Assembly (NCBI RefSeq): GCF_030272615.1
Contig: NW_026729304.1
Coordinates: 44,684 to 108,683, forward strand
Source: Cryptomeria japonica
Taxonomy: Eukaryota > Streptophyta > Pinopsida > Cupressales > Cupressaceae
Reading direction: 5' to 3'
DNA: 64,000 nucleotides
Position 1 is the first letter of the stretch. Every line of letters starts with the position of its first letter. Below, one piece after another: positions 24,012-38,722 of the stretch. The translations under genes were made by a program, and so were the position numbers. Below the pieces are notes generated by a model, which did no database searches, was not told the DNA's origin, and worked only from the letters and a program-made list of their open reading frames with translations.

Positions 24012-25484
24012 CACACAAGATCCCTCCAAGGATCAAAAACCTCTAGGCTTCCTCATAGTCGGATCTAGGGCCATCTCTGTTAGTGTTTTCCACAATTCAA
24101 TTCAAATCCGCTTCCTCCTTGGTCTGCAACACCACCTGTATTTCTCCATCTTGCAGAGTATCACTTCATTGTTCCTCCTGATTGGTGTTTTGCCGTTCTC
24201 TCTCGTATTTTCCTGTTTGATCCTCTTTCCCTTCTTCAACCATCTGGTTTTTGGGTTTTTCCATGTTAGTTTTCCCATGTTGCTCGAAGGTATCAGGGAT
24301 GCTAACACTTTGGGGTTCTTCTGCCATTTTTTTCTTTTTCAGCAATCTTCGGTTGCTTAGAAGGTTTTTTGGCTCTCCATTGCATTGTCTTATCTTTCTT
24401 CTCTTTCTATTTGACGACCTGTAGAGGACATTTTCTAGAATTATGCCTCGATTTTTTGCAGTGAAAACATGCAAAAGGGACACTTTCATATTCTATAGGT
24501 TGGATCCACTTCCCCAATCTAGAGTTAATCTTGATAGATAATGGCATATTCGTGCCTTGCATAACTCCCATACAAATCCTTGCAAAGGTAAGTATTCTTC
24601 TAGCTATTGTGATAGGATCCATAGATAAGAGTTCCCAAAAGGAACTAGCGATTCCTTTGAAACATCCTCAACGCATAACTCTAGAGGAAGGCTCGACAAT
24701 CTGACCCAAACAGGAGCTTGTACAAAAAATAACTCATTTAGGTCCATCTTAGGCAACCATTTTGTGCAAGCGTAGATTTTCCAATCAAGCAAGGACCATC
24801 ACAAAGCACCCTCAACATGTCTTCTTCACATGAAAATGGCATCAATAACGCACCTTTGGATATAGCCGTTATCTCCACTTGACCTTTATGCGTCCATTTA
24901 TGTTTCACAAATGTCCCAACAACATCAATATTCAGCGTCGGGCACAAAATTTTTCCAACCCAAGTCATTGCCATAAGGCTAATGTTATGCTCAATTACTG
25001 GGTCTGGAACTGCAATAGAAGATCTACCCTTTTCTGGTTCTCAGATATTATGAACTAGGAGTAGCGAGGACTTTCCACTCGGTTTGACACCGAATAGAGA
25101 CGTCTACGACCAACCGTTGTCCCTACAAATAGGTCCCTTCCTTGGGCTGTGTCTAGCACATGATGCTCCATCCCCCCCATCAGGATCGAGAGGCTTGTCA
25201 CCAGCTTTTGGGTTCCCATCCACTAGGTCCTTTCCATTTGGCTTAGAGGAATCAGGCAGTCCTGAGATCCATCCTTTCCGCCCTCCCCCTGGTTTGCTTG
25301 TCCATTGCAGGGTTTCCCGCCTAGTCCTAATTTCAAATTCAAAGTCTCTCCCTTCTCCCGGTCCCGCATCGCTCTCCAATTTTTGCTTTGATACAAATTG
25401 TTGAACACACCATGGGGGATTAATTGAAAGAGAACCGTGCACTAGTTTGTTGTTTCTAAGAGTGATCTCACTATATATCACAAT
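24012..25484 (-). mobile_element. Decayed LINE-type ORF1, unit 2
   Basis: Same remnant as in unit 1; the zinc knuckle segment is at 24622-24407 and the WVRLSSLPLEL segment at 24792-24604. Private changes near 25042 and 25058 close a short open frame that is open in units 1, 3 and 4. Confidence 0.72.
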
Positions 25485-25576
25485 TTATATTTCAATTGTG
25501 TGAGATATTTTTCACATCAACATTTTAGATTATACTCCATCATCCATTATCAAGATGGAGGAGTTTATAAAGATAT

Positions 25577-25837
25577 GGAAACCACATCTACCTTCCAATG
25601 TTTAATTTCATAGCTTACTAGATAGTAGAAAAGAAGGTCGAAATAGGTTCAAACATCATAAAAAGTAGTTTAGTCCAATAACTTGTTGAAATATGTGCAA
25701 ACACCTCTAAATTAGTTTTTCCCAATAACATGTTATTGCCATAAACTAATTTTAGAGGTGTTTGCACCTATTTTAACCTTGTTATGAGGTATCTAGTAAG
25801 CTGTGAAATTAAACATTGGAAGGTAGATGTGTGTTCC
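25577..25837. mobile_element. Foldback (MITE-like) element, unit 2
   Basis: Equivalent of 10833-11093. B-type units carry AAGGTAGATGTG in the right arm where A-type units have AAGGTACATGTG; the B version pairs better with the left arm. Confidence 0.75.
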
Positions 25838-26202
25838 TTCTATCTTGTATGATTTCTTATTTGGAGCTATGATATATCATAGATCAAGCATTTTGGGTTA
25901 AATTGTATTGAGGTTCCAATTCATATAGCTGTCATGATTGGTTTAGGAAGAGGACACGAAAACCATCATGCAAGTAATTGGAGATGCTAGTTGTGCTACA
26001 AGCCCTTTTATTCTTATGCAGCCCATATGTATTGTTTAGATTAGTTTCCTATACGTGTTGTAAAGACCAGAAGGATTTTGTTTTTGCATACTATAAGCTT
26101 CTTTTCATTCTTGGTAATTGTATGTTCTACTTGTTTTTTGCATGCTTCATTTATCCCATTTGACTATAGAGATTATTTTAAAAATTGTTAGTGCTAATCG
26201 AG

Positions 26203-26318
26203 GAAATGAATATGATAAAGTACTAAGTCAAGCCTGGTTCGAGGGTATTGTAATAATTGAGAAATGAATATGATAAAGTACTAAGTCAAGCCTGGTTCGA
26301 GGGTATTGTAATAATTGA
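26203..26318. repeat. Perfect 58 bp tandem duplication, unit 2
   Basis: Both copies are identical to each other and to those of unit 1. Confidence 0.95.
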
Positions 26319-28629
26319 ACTTCAATAATGTTCCATCCTAGAGAAGATTCATGCATAAAAAGTTTAATTGCATATCATCTTCTTCTTGATGACAACTTGC
26401 ATGAATTGTATCTAGATTGTTTAGTTTTTCTTGAGCACATCATACTCATAACATCACACATTTTAGTACATTTGAGATAACATCTCATATTTAGAGCATT
26501 TGGTTAATGATCTTGAATATGTCATTTCATTTACATCATGTCACATGTTAGTTTGAGGGTCATTCATTATGGTTAGTGTGCTTGAATCTTTGTGGTACTT
26601 GTTACTATATATCAGTTTTAGTCATAACTCAAGATCAACATCAAGGTAGGCATGAATATTCAAGACTTCTTCATTAACATATTATGGAGTTAATCTACTT
26701 CCATCCTCTTTCCACATCAATGGGAAGTCTTTCCCACTAGGTGTTTTCTCTTTAACAACTTTGTTAGGGTTTCTTTGTACTTTTCAAGACCCTAATCTCT
26801 TTGTATCCACGTAGTTGTGCATGGAGGGTGTTAGTGCAGATATTTTTTCTAGATAACCTTACTTGTGAATACTATGTACTTTTTATATGATTTGTTCCTG
26901 TGTGCTATCTTGTATGGTCATCACATGTCTCTATCCTAGATAGAAAACTTTCTATTGTAGATGACAAAAAAATATTTCAATATAAATTTATATCTTATTA
27001 AGTTAAATATTTCATTGAGTTAATGCATTAAGCTATTTATTTACATATTTTTTGTCTCTCATTATTGTCTTAGTTTGACTATACATGTGCTTGACTTATG
27101 TGGCTTTCTAATATTAGAGATATATTCAAAGGTTCTAGCCAATCCAAAAAAAAAAATCAATTTTTAATATGCATTGCCAAGTGTAAGCTGGTCAATGACG
27201 AGTGCAATATTATAAATGAAAAATGAATTAGGGAAAATGACATTGAGATGGAAAAGGTGTTTTGTATAGGGTGGTCAACAGTGGCTAATGTAGGAAATTT
27301 CAGTCATTGAAATAATGGATTTGTTATGTAGGGAAAGACCTAAAAAAATAAAAAATCAATAGGGTGTTAAGGAGTAAATAACGTAAGGGTAAGAGTGAAA
27401 TGAGTTGAATTTAAGGCAGTGAAATCACATGGAAATGATTGTGGACTCATTATCTGTTGTCCACAATAGTTGCATCTTTGATGAATTATTACTTGACACA
27501 ATTACTAATTCCTTGCGGGAAACAATCTTGTCGTGCATTTTCCATTTTTATAGAATAATATGGTTAGATTGGAATGATCACAGAGAGGTCGATCTAAATA
27601 TTTGTGTTCCCCCTAACAAAAATACAAGGACTCTAGTTCTATGTTTCTACCCTTAGCTCAAGCTACCTCTCTAGAGTCTCCCTTTTGATAAAGGAGCCTT
27701 TACATCTATATTGATACACAACACCAAAAAAATGTTTCGAAGCCTTATTAGATATATAGTGTTTTTTAGAATCCCAAATTGGTAAAATAGCCCACATTAG
27801 ACATATGGTTAAATTATAAAGTTGAGGTTGTGTGTCCTCCTTATATGTATGGGGAGAACATTCCTCTTTCTCTCACTTTTCCTACCCTTCATTAGAACTG
27901 GAAATCAACCCTACCTTTTATCTCTTAGGGATATTAAGGTCACCTTTCCTTTTGAGCCTCTTGATTTTAAGATCTATGATGATTGTATCTAAGATATGTC
28001 TTGGAAACTTGACTCTAGGATTATTATCTTGGAAATTATGGAAAAGCATCCTTTTGTGAAAGAGTTTTCAGGTCAATCCAAATGAAATTGGTTAAACATT
28101 GAGTCTCCAAAGGTTGACCTACTTTATTGTGCCCTCTTTTTGGTCATCTTCCACTATTTTGTTTCTATCATGAGAATCACTAATTTCTATTAGGACTCTA
28201 TTTGATTGTCCCTAAAATTCTGAACAAGTGTTGGGATTGTGTTGGAAATAGAGATTTGTCAACTTAGTGTCTTGATTTATAACTTGCAATCAAATTTGTT
28301 ATCAAAAGATACACATACAGTCCAACAAGTTATAAAGACAATTCTAATCATAATCCTAATAATTATAAATACATGTGAGTTTTCTTTGAGGATTTACCCA
28401 ATGACTCATCCATGCTATGAAGCCCATGAGAGATCATATAAGGTTCCTTGAGCCTATCCATTAAGTTCAAGGACTTGAAAGTACATTTGTCATTTGACCT
28501 CCTAGCTTAACTTGAATGGACCATTTGTCTACTTTCTTTCCTTATATGCCCACATCTCGCCTCCATAATGGGATGACAAATTGGATGAAACTTTAAAGAA
28601 ATTAATTATTTGTTTTATTATACAGTGAT

Positions 28630-28693
28630 TATATACATACATATATGTATATATATGTATATATGTATATGTATACATACATATATATATATA

Positions 28694-28735
<42 letters not shown>

Positions 28736-28802
28736 CATGCGTGCACGCACGTACACACAAACACACACACAGATATATGTATGTATGTATGTATGTATAT
28801 AT
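28630..28802. repeat. Compound TA/TGTA/CA microsatellite, unit 2 (short allele)
   Basis: About 173 bp, shorter than the others only in the TA runs; the GC-richer near-palindrome is retained. Confidence 0.95.
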
Positions 28803-29932
28803 TAGTAACACCATTTAAGGTCGATTATAATTCCTTTTTTCTGATTTGAGTGTCAAGTGGCTTTTCCTTAGGAAATCATGGTACTTTTCTAGCGCATCTC
28901 ATGAAAATAGAAATGATTTTTTGATGTGCAATAGGTTTTGATTAGACACTGGAAAGGTTAAGAAAGTAAGAAAATAATTACTTCAATCTACTTCAAATAC
29001 CTCACTTGTATGATTACATTTCTATTTTGAGCTTACTGTTTCCGTAGATTTGGGTGGCATTTGAGGAGATGGATTTAGGAGGGAAAAATGAACATTTTGT
29101 TTCATCATTTTTTTCTCTTTGTTCTCTCTGTCTACTAGTGGTTGAAATAATAGAGTATAATCCTTTGAACTGATGCATTTGAGTTACATTTACTAACTGT
29201 GAGTTTCCAACATATGTGTCCTACACAACGAAGCATATGAAGTACATCTTCAAGTGGGATTGTGCGACAATCTAGCGGGCGATCATTATTATAGTGGGCG
29301 AAGAGGTTCTTAACCTGAAGGCTCCTCAATTTTTTTTTCCTTCTTAGGTTGTTTTTGTATTCCTATCTAATGCATTTGATTTGCTTCAGAATTATGGATC
29401 TCTGTTCCATTTGTGTTCTATATGTCAGGTACGGGTTCGTATCTACTGATCATGATATTGAAAGGGTTGTGAAAAAGCATGACTTGTTTAAAGGTAAGGG
29501 ATGGATAGATGTATTTTCCCTAAATTTTTCTTTTGAAGAAGCCCCATTATGTTAGTCTATATAATACTATGAAAATAGGTCTTGAATCAAACAACTGTAA
29601 GATCTTTGACAATGAACCAAGTTTGTTCTTTGAGCAGATTCCTTCTTCAGAGGCATCCCAAATTTCAGAACTCTTTTATTCACGTCATCACTTGGTTCTA
29701 CATCAACTGCGTCAACATAGGATCGAGAATATCTCAATTTGGCTACACTTTTAAAATATTCTTTTAATTATGAGGAATTATACATGCTCATTTAGACCCT
29801 TCTCAATAAAGTGTATTATTTTTTATAGAAATTAAAGAGGGATCTCTTAATAGGGCAAAAATATATTCAAGAAAATGCATGATGGCTAACTTCTTTGAGC
29901 CCTTATCACACATGGTTGGAATTAAATTTTAT
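28796..29932. repeat. Dispersed repeat R2, units 2/3
   Basis: Equivalent of 14087-15223. It has the B state A at 29359, giving Tyr instead of Phe in the short frame 29349-29555. Confidence 0.85.
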
Positions 29933-32036
29933 ATGGTGCATGGTTTCAGCATACTAGTCGTTATGGTCTTTCAGAGTGTTGTTTTAGATTTAATAAATGG
30001 GGCTCAAAATTATGGGCTGCAATACAAAATATATATCAAATCTTTATATTGGTAACCTCCAGAAAGGGATTTACAAAAATGGTAGCTCTAATCCTGACTT
30101 ATTTTGACAAAACAATTGGATTTTATTAAATTATTCCTTGCAAAATTCCTTTATTACTATGGTTGTTGGGGTTATTTCTATGAATATAGTTCTCTCTTGT
30201 GTTGTAGAATTGTGTTGTTTGGTGACTTTCCAGTGCAATCATCAAACCTCTAAAAGTAAGGAAATTTCTCAATAGGAAAAATTCCATCCTTTTGAAGATG
30301 AGGATCTCCTTCATGTTTCATGTAAGTAGCGCATTTGTTTTCTGAATGAATTTTTGGACCATTAAGATGAATTTATTTGCCCTAACATCATGAATATCAC
30401 GCTAGACTAAGAGTACGATTTTGATTAAACATTGGTAAACTTGATAAGTGACCAAGTATGAAATCCAGGGTTTAAAAATATAAAATGGAATCCCAAGCCT
30501 CTATTTTAAAGACCTCTTAGTGGATCTCTCAAGCACTCCTTACCAAGAGAAAATTAAAGAAAAATAGTGAAGTCTTTTTGTCCTTTGACATTAAAGCAAA
30601 GTTACTTTTAGTCAAATTTTGGAAGGATGGTTTGTTAATATGTTTTAGCAAACTTAAACTTTGTCAACTTCCTCTGTCTTCTTCCTCTTCTTTTCTCCTC
30701 ATTTTTCAATTAGATTTCACTCTCTATTTTATATGCCATTTTTTATATGAGTGGGCCCTCATTCCACAACTTGTCAATAAAAGAATTACCTATAAATATA
30801 AAATTGTAAACAATTATTTAAAAAAAAATCAAAATCATAAGAAGTAAATCAATATATTACCAGGTGAATGAATGGGAACTTGTAGGGGAAGAAAATATAA
30901 AATGAAAATAAAACATCATATTTTCTTTAGAAAAATAAAATAATGTGGTATTCAAAAGCTACATAACCAATTGCACATCGGCGTGAAGGGTTTCTCTCTT
31001 CAGCCATTTGTTGATGGCTATAATGTGAATGATGCATTTTATTTATTGCTTTATTATTTCTTTCCAAGGTACTTGGGCTCATGGTAAAAGCATAATTGCT
31101 GTTTTCAACTTATTGGCGATTGAGTTTTTATTCATTAATATATTATTGTTGCGAGAATTATTGTCACATTGAGTTATTATTACTTGTATTTAAAAGAAAT
31201 AGTGAGATGAGTGAATTAAATTGTTTAGAAAATATGCTTTAGAGTAAATAGGCATTGCTTCATTGAGCACCTATGAATTTGTGATAAAAAAGTGCGAGAG
31301 ACAATGTACAATGCAACAAATAAATTGGTTGATGTATAATAATGTGAGAGACAATGTACAATCCAACAAATAAATTTGGCTCATGTATAATAATGAAGAC
31401 ATGGGATGGGGGATTTCCATTTTTTAGAGGGTGAAAGTATTATAATTAATTGATGACAATGGTTATTGTTGATGAATGTAATTTAAGAAGAAGTTTGTAT
31501 GTGCACAAGTTATCACCATCCTTAATATAATCATATCACACCTTTGAGCACATTACACATTTAAAATTAACAATTTTAACAATATTAAATTTCATATTAA
31601 TAATTGTAACAATATTAAAAAGTAAACTAGTTTCATAATCAAGTAATAATGACCATGATTATTGTTCATCCATGTGATTTAAGGAGAAATTTGTATGTAT
31701 ACAAATTCTAACTACCCCTAATGAAATTGTATAATACCTATCAGCATAACAAAAAAATTAATAATATCACCTTTTTATTATATTAAAACATAAACTATTA
31801 ATAATATTCAATTCTAATTCTAACATAAATAGATTTATATATTTTTTACTTTAGAACCAACATAAAAGCTGTAACTTGAAAATAATAATTTTTATTGTGT
31901 TAATAATGACATGATTCATCTTGGGGGCCTTTTCTCATATAGCCTCCCACAATTGTAAATACTCTAGTGCAACATAATCTGTCATTTCCAATGATTGATG
32001 GAAAGATTTTTCCTAGTTCTTTGATGTCCAAGAAAA

Positions 32037-34252
32037 TCAACACTGCCTGTTAGTTTTGCATGTCATTCTGTACAATTTTGCAAGAACACCCACAAGAGGA
32101 GAATTTATGTATGTTGTAGGTTCAAGCATGCTAGATTTGGTCCTGAGGTCTACAAAACGATCATATTTATCTGGGCCCCCCACTATTGCCCCAATTAGTG
32201 TGTTTGGATTGGAAGAATCTTTGTGAAACCAGTTCATAAAACCTTCAATGCATTTGATCTTCCTTGGTTGTTGATGAATGGAAACTACAGATGCTCCTCT
32301 GTGATGTGGTTGCCTTGGATATTTGGAACCGTATCCTACCATATATGAAATGCCCAGAGGATTCCTTCCTAATAAATAATCAATCTGCAAAGGATATGAT
32401 TAGGATTCGTTATATTGTATGCTCCAAAATACAAAAACAGATAATGTAGTGTGCTTACTTGTAGCTTTGCGAAGCCCATAACGTCGTTGGGTTTAAAGAG
32501 AGTGTTGCCGCATGACAATGTTCCCTTCTTAGCTGATAGTAAATCACTGTATCTTGCCATCAAAAAAGCAGCACTGGTAACATATTGAGTGTTGGCGCCA
32601 TCTCTAACATACAACAAACCTCCTGTAACAAAAGAATTGTATTACAGATATCACTAAGAGAATTTTGAGGGCTATGATTAGAAAAGGAGTAGTAACAGAG
32701 GATTTATATGGTTGTGACTAGAAAAAGGAATGATTGTTAGTGGTACTGGTGAAGAGATAGAGAGTTCACCTGGGGTGGTTTTAACAGAACGAATGGGACT
32801 GCCTGGAAGAAGTGAACAAACAAAGCGTTCTGCATTACTTCTATAGGCTGAGAATTGAGCTTCCCCTTGGAAATATAACTGGTTGGTGAAGTGCATAAGT
32901 TAGCTTTAAGCTAGAGTATGTTTATATTACATTTTATTTAAAAAATTGCACCAATCAGTCTACGCTTACGTCTGTTAGAAGCACTTGAACTCCAGCATAT
33001 TTGAGGTCCCAGTTGAATTCATTAACATATGCCTTTACATCGTCGTGCTGGATAATATAGTTGGAATAATATGAGGATTTGGTAGCTCTGTATAGCCAAG
33101 ATGCAGCCCATAGAAGCTCGTCCTGAGATCATATTTACAAGTGCATATGTTAAAAGAAAACCAAATTCTGGTTACAAGTGCATATGTTAAGAGAAAACCA
33201 AAGTCTTCTTACATTGTAGCCTGAAACAGAGCAATAAAATGGACACTCTCCTCCGTAGGTGCCCTTGTATCGATCGGCAAAGCTGAAGAGCTGAAGGGAA
33301 ACATGAATGGCCGGTTAGAAAGAAGATGGATGTATAAGGTTTTTCTCAAAATGGATGGATGAAACTTGTTGATTTTGCTGTGTTAGTTAACAGCTATGTT
33401 TTCTATTTTACTTGAGCACCCAAACATACCGATTGAGAACGTTGGAGGAGAAGGTGTGAGTAACGAGGGTTTGTGAATCTGAAAACAATGGAGGAGGCAG
33501 CCAAGGCTGCGGCCGTTTCTGCTGCAATTTCTGATCCAGGGGTGTCTTTATCAATCTTGTAAAGAGATCGAGGAGTGTCCATATCTTCTGGACGCTCCCA
33601 ACAATTATGGTCTGCCTGGGGATCACCCACCTATTTCATGCATCAAGATCAACCTCGTCAGTTTTTCATAATCTTGAAGAATGAATGCTGAATATTTTAG
33701 ATTAGATTTCTTTACCTGAACCCATAATTCATTTGGAGTTGCACTAGCCTTGAGAAAGTAGTCAGTTCCCCATCTAATAGCGTCCCTTGCATTCTGAATC
33801 TCTCCTGCAGCTTTCAACTCTTTCCCATAATCCAGTGTGCCCCAAGCGAGTGTGGTGATAGTGAATGCCATGGGAAGCCCATATTTCACGTTATCGCCTG
33901 CATCGTAGTAACCCCCAGCTAAATCAACCTGCAGTTGAGTTGCACATAAAATTTTGTATGGAGTCAATTTGGAATGATAGTATGATCCACTTCTATTTTT
34001 ATTTCTAAATAAATTGAATAGGGATTTATTTCTGCTTCTACTTACGTTTTGCAACTTCCCATCTGTGAGGCCAGAATCTCCTCTCCACTTTACTCGCTGG
34101 GATTGTGGGAGTTTACCGGATCGTTGGGCCTCTAGAAAGAGGATAGACTTAGATAGAGCATCTCTGTAATCGAATTCTCCACGAACCACCTGCCACTCAC
34201 CACAAAACAGCAACAACACCACTGCCAAAAGCGTTTCCATTGCCTTGGCCAT
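32037..34252 (-). CDS. GH9 endo-beta-1,4-glucanase, class B, copy 3
   Basis: This intact copy appears identical to copy 1 at the protein level, including Gly354. Exons: 34252-34046, 33928-33716, 33630-33430, 33290-33213, 33122-32970, 32878-32770, 32622-32459 and 32384-32037. Identity with copy 1 rather than with its immediate neighbours (copies 2 and 4) is part of the alternating pattern described in the findings. Confidence 0.93.
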
Positions 34253-34299
34253 ATGGATTCTCTTCTTTCTTTGATATGCAATTTAGAATTGTGCGCTAA

Positions 34300-34306
34300 A
34301 TTTATA
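34300..34306 (-). promoter_or_regulatory. Candidate TATA box of GH9 copy 3
   Basis: TATAAAT on the minus strand, about 48 bases before the ATG at 34252. Confidence 0.55.
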
Positions 34307-37300
34307 GACTTGTTAGTCGTGGGATAAAGCTAGTATTTATCACGAGGACTGTGTATGAGTTTCTGTTGCTGAGTAATGCATGGGAACTGCAAGATTTAGA
34401 GCATGGGACACCACAAAATAAACGATAAATACTCAGCACCTCAAACAGTTAATACGAGAAATCAGGTTGATGCCTTATATCATTTGTCTTTTTTTCGATT
34501 GTTGTTCACAAGAATTATACGTTTCACAAGATATATACGTTTTACCTTCAATTTTGATTTGTTCTTGTTCACAAGAATTATAAGTTTTAGCATTTGTTTT
34601 GATTTGTATTATTTTCCGTCTGCACCGCAATGCTACCGTTAGTAATTATCGTTGTTCGTTGATGAATGGTAAGGGAGAAAACGATTCTAATTACAGGCTA
34701 AGGCAGGTGAAAGTTTGTAGTTTGATTTAAGATATAATACTATTGTTAAAATTCGGTTTTAGGATTAATGCTTTAATATAATATACATACGTGTAGTAAG
34801 TAATTATTGTATTATATATTTGTATCAAGTATTGGAAAAATATTTTTGGTTTACATGATGTTATACTATACTTTAAAAAATAAAATCTGAATTTAATTGT
34901 TTATTGTAAGGTATTTGTCAATAGTATAGTCATTATCATTCAATATTTTCAATAGGAGTTGCATAAGAGAAAAGAGAAATGAAAGTTGCAATAAGCTGGT
35001 CTTTAGCCTCATCATAGTTCTCACCACTCTAGTTCAAAAAAAGAAAAGCCATTTAGAGGACACTCCCTACTTGTATCCTCCTTTGCTTGCAGTGGCTGGT
35101 TCAAGCCTCTTCCGTAGTGAAAAGTCATTTGAAGTAAAACAAGAGTTTCTCAATAAGGAGTGGTAGGCCATATAAGACCTACTATTGTTAGATCAATCTT
35201 AGTTTCTCTAGTGCTCGCATGTTGGTTTCCTCAATCTTCTATGGTTTCTAGTTGTTTTTTATTAGATTAAGTAAGGAATGACCCCAAACCATTAGACATC
35301 CAAATAAAATGGCGTGGGAGAGAGATGCGTCTTTCATCTTTAGAGGAAAATTTCCTTTTGGAACTACTAGGATGAGGAGGCTTCTGGTCATGATCATTAG
35401 GAGAATTATACGGTGCAGTGGGGTTGAGAGTGGGGTTTTATCCAAGCAGTAATTGTAAATGGTATAAATGAAGCCCTTATATAAGGGCGGGTAAAAATCT
35501 TAAAAAGAACACTTGTCCAGGGAAGAAAATAAAAATAATGGATAACTAACAAGCTTATTATGTCTTAAGTGATTAAGAATGGGGAAATTGTACCTGTGGA
35601 TTGTTACAAATTGTCCCTCCAATATGAAGTACTTTATCAAATGGTAGGTAATGGATCCTCACAATAATGAAATGTTTTCTTTTCTAAATCGATTCTAGTG
35701 TCTCTTTAGTCCCTCACCATTCTCTAGAAACATTGAAATGCACTCCTCATAAGAATTTGTTTACTTATTCGAGAGACTTTTTTTCCATCACACTTCAACG
35801 CAATCACTCGGACAATAATCTCTTCTGAAACCTCTAAATTGATACCACCCACCATAAATCTCCCACTTTTCATGCTATTCATAAACTAGGACAAGAGGTC
35901 ATCATCACTACCTTTCATAATTATGAAGAATACTATGATTCCTCTCCTATCATAGATGTCTCACACTTGTGTATTCTTTTTTAATAAGACATACAAGGTG
36001 CATTGAACAAGAAAATGTTGCCCACCACCCCCCCCCCCCGCTCCCCATGTGATTGTAACTTTCTCACACCCAAGAATAGAGCTACATGCCATTGGTCTTA
36101 ATTATGGCGAACATTCCAGGAACCCTATTGTGCAACCACAGTTTGGAGAGTTGATACAAGTCCTCCTTTTAAGTAGCTTACCTCATGTTGGATGGAGAAG
36201 CATTCCTGCCACTTGGGGCCAAGGTATCAAGTTTTCCTCGTTAGATGCTCCACACTCTTGGGCTTAGTTATGGCGACTGTTCCAGGTGTCTTATCGTGCT
36301 TCTTCTCCAACCCCTATTATGGTTGATTATGGGAAATGGAGTTCTATATTCTATATTTGTAGGGTTAGTACCAAAGTTTACATTGGAAAGGAAATTTATA
36401 ATTAATATTCTATATTTCTTATTTTTAATTGAACATTTGATTTTAGGGAAAGATTTAGGATCATCCCAAAAGGGAACATTACACGTTGACACTAACTGGG
36501 AATAAAAAATGAAGTAAATTTAGAAGACAATTATTTAGAATTAGACTGATATGAATGGTCTAAATAGGAAACTTATTTCTAGTTTATAATACCTGCATTA
36601 TTTCTATTTCTCCATTGGGTTGGAGATAAGCTAATTTTCAAAATAGATGATAAAAGGTTTTCCCATTGAGATAACCCACTTCTTGAAAGAAATTTAGAGA
36701 CATATCTTGGTTCAAGTTTCACAACTTGTGATGATATCAAAGGATCATAGTGAAAGTTGAATAGTGAATTGGTTCGTCCTAAAAAAGCCTCTAAGAAAGT
36801 TAGAAGTAGTAGTAACAAAGAAATTAGTAGTTGAGTATCACTCAAAAAGATTTGCAGGACAATATGAATCATCAAGAAAAATCAATTGAAAACAAAAAAG
36901 TGTAATGTTCCCAATTTTTACGTGACATTTATTATTAAATTTACGTTTATTAAGTGGTAAAAATTATTAAAAATATTTAAATGATGATTTAATGTAATTA
37001 TTTTAATTAAATTATATATATATATATATATATCACTTTATTATAATAAAGTTCTCCAAAGTATAATTAACATTTTAATCAGCTAAGACGACCTAATGTT
37101 CTAGATGCTTCTTGGAGTTCTTTATAGGGAGACTGGATGGAAGAAGAAAGGCATGATTGATTTGATGAATTTGTCTAATGCTTTACATTATCTCATCAGT
37201 GAGGACAAAAACCTTCAATCATAAGGATGGTTGGATGGAAACTTGGATCTTCCAATGGATTAGAAGATTTCCTAGCCGATAAAGGATGTTGGCTAAATTT

Positions 37301-37585
37301 GGGCGAAATTTTGTTAATTTATGAAGAAATCCTCGTGGATGAAGAATTGACACCCTTAGCCATGTCACAACCATTTAATTAGCCTTATTTTGTTCTGATT
37401 ATTTCAGGTGAACTGACGCATGCATCATATTTAACAGACATAAGACACAACACATTCAGATGAAGCATGGTAGTGAAGATTTAAAAGACTGTCATTCTTC
37501 TCACATCATAGGAAAAGTGTTCTTCAACATGACTGAGGTGGCATCTTTCCAACATTTGTGCAAGATTACCAAGTAGTGTGGGAAA

Positions 37586-38722
37586 TATATATTGGTAACA
37601 CCATTTAAGGCCGATTATAATTCCTTGTTTCTGATTTGACTGTCAAGTTGCTTTTCCTTAGGAAATCGTGGTACATTCCTAGCGCATCTCATAAAAATGG
37701 AAATGATTTTTCGATGTGCAATAGGTTTTGATCAGATACTGGCAAGGTTAAGAAAGTAAGAAAATAATTACTTCAATCTACTTCAAATCCCTCACTTGTA
37801 TGATTACATTTCTATTTTGAGCTTACTGTTTCCGTAGATTTGGGTGGCATTTGAGGAGATGGATTTAGGAGGGAAAAATGAACATTTTGTTTCATCATTT
37901 TTTTCTCTTTGTTCTCTTTGTCTACTACTGGTTGAAATAATAGAGTATAAGCATTTGAAATAATGCATTTCAATTACATTTACTGACTGTGAGTTTCCAA
38001 CTCATGTGTCCCACACAATGAAGCATATGAAGTACATCTTCAAGTGGGATTGTGCGACAATCTAGAGGGCGATCATTATTATAGTGGGCGAAGAGGTTCT
38101 TAATCTAAAGGTTCCTCAACTTTTTTTCCTTCTCAGGTTGTTTTTGTATTCCTATCTAATCCATTTGATTTTCTTCAGAATTATGGATCTTTGTTCCATT
38201 TGTGTTCTATATGTCATGGTCGGGTTCATATCTATTGATCATGATAATTAAAGGGTTGTGAAAAAGCATGACTTGTTTAATGGTAAGGGATGGATAGATG
38301 AATTTTCCCTAAGAAATGTTTGAAGAGGAAGCCCCATTATGTTGGTGTATATAATACTATGGAAATAGGTTTTGAATCAAACAACTGTAAGATCTTTGAC
38401 GATGAACTAGGTTTGTTCTTTAAGCAGATTTCTTTTTCAGAGGCATCACAAATTTCAAAACTCTTTTATTCACTGCATCACCTGGTTCTACATCAACTGC
38501 GTCAACAAAGGATTGAGAATATCTCAATCTGGCTACACTTTTAAAATATTCTTTTAATTATGAGGAATTCTACATGCTCATTTAGACCCTTCTCAATAAA
38601 ATGTATTATTTTTTATATAAATTCAAGAGGGATCTCTTAATAGGGCAAAAATATATTCAAGAAAATGTATGATGACTGACTTCTTTGAGCCCTTATCACA
38701 CATGGTTTGAATTAAATTTTAT
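37586..38722. repeat. Dispersed repeat R1 of unit 3
   Basis: Equivalent of 8131-9267. The shared open frame is at 38320-38544. Confidence 0.85.

Larger units (their letters stand above)
14745..29453. repeat. Tandem array unit 2 (B type)
   Basis: This unit is 14,709 bp, the shortest of the four complete ones, mainly because its TA microsatellite (28630-28802) is 36-44 bp shorter than in the others. It has the B state at the diagnostic sites: A at 16781, G at 17815, T at 21565, G at 22725, G at 24061 and A at 29359. It also has private changes, for example near 22139, 23935, 25042 and 26966. Confidence 0.97.
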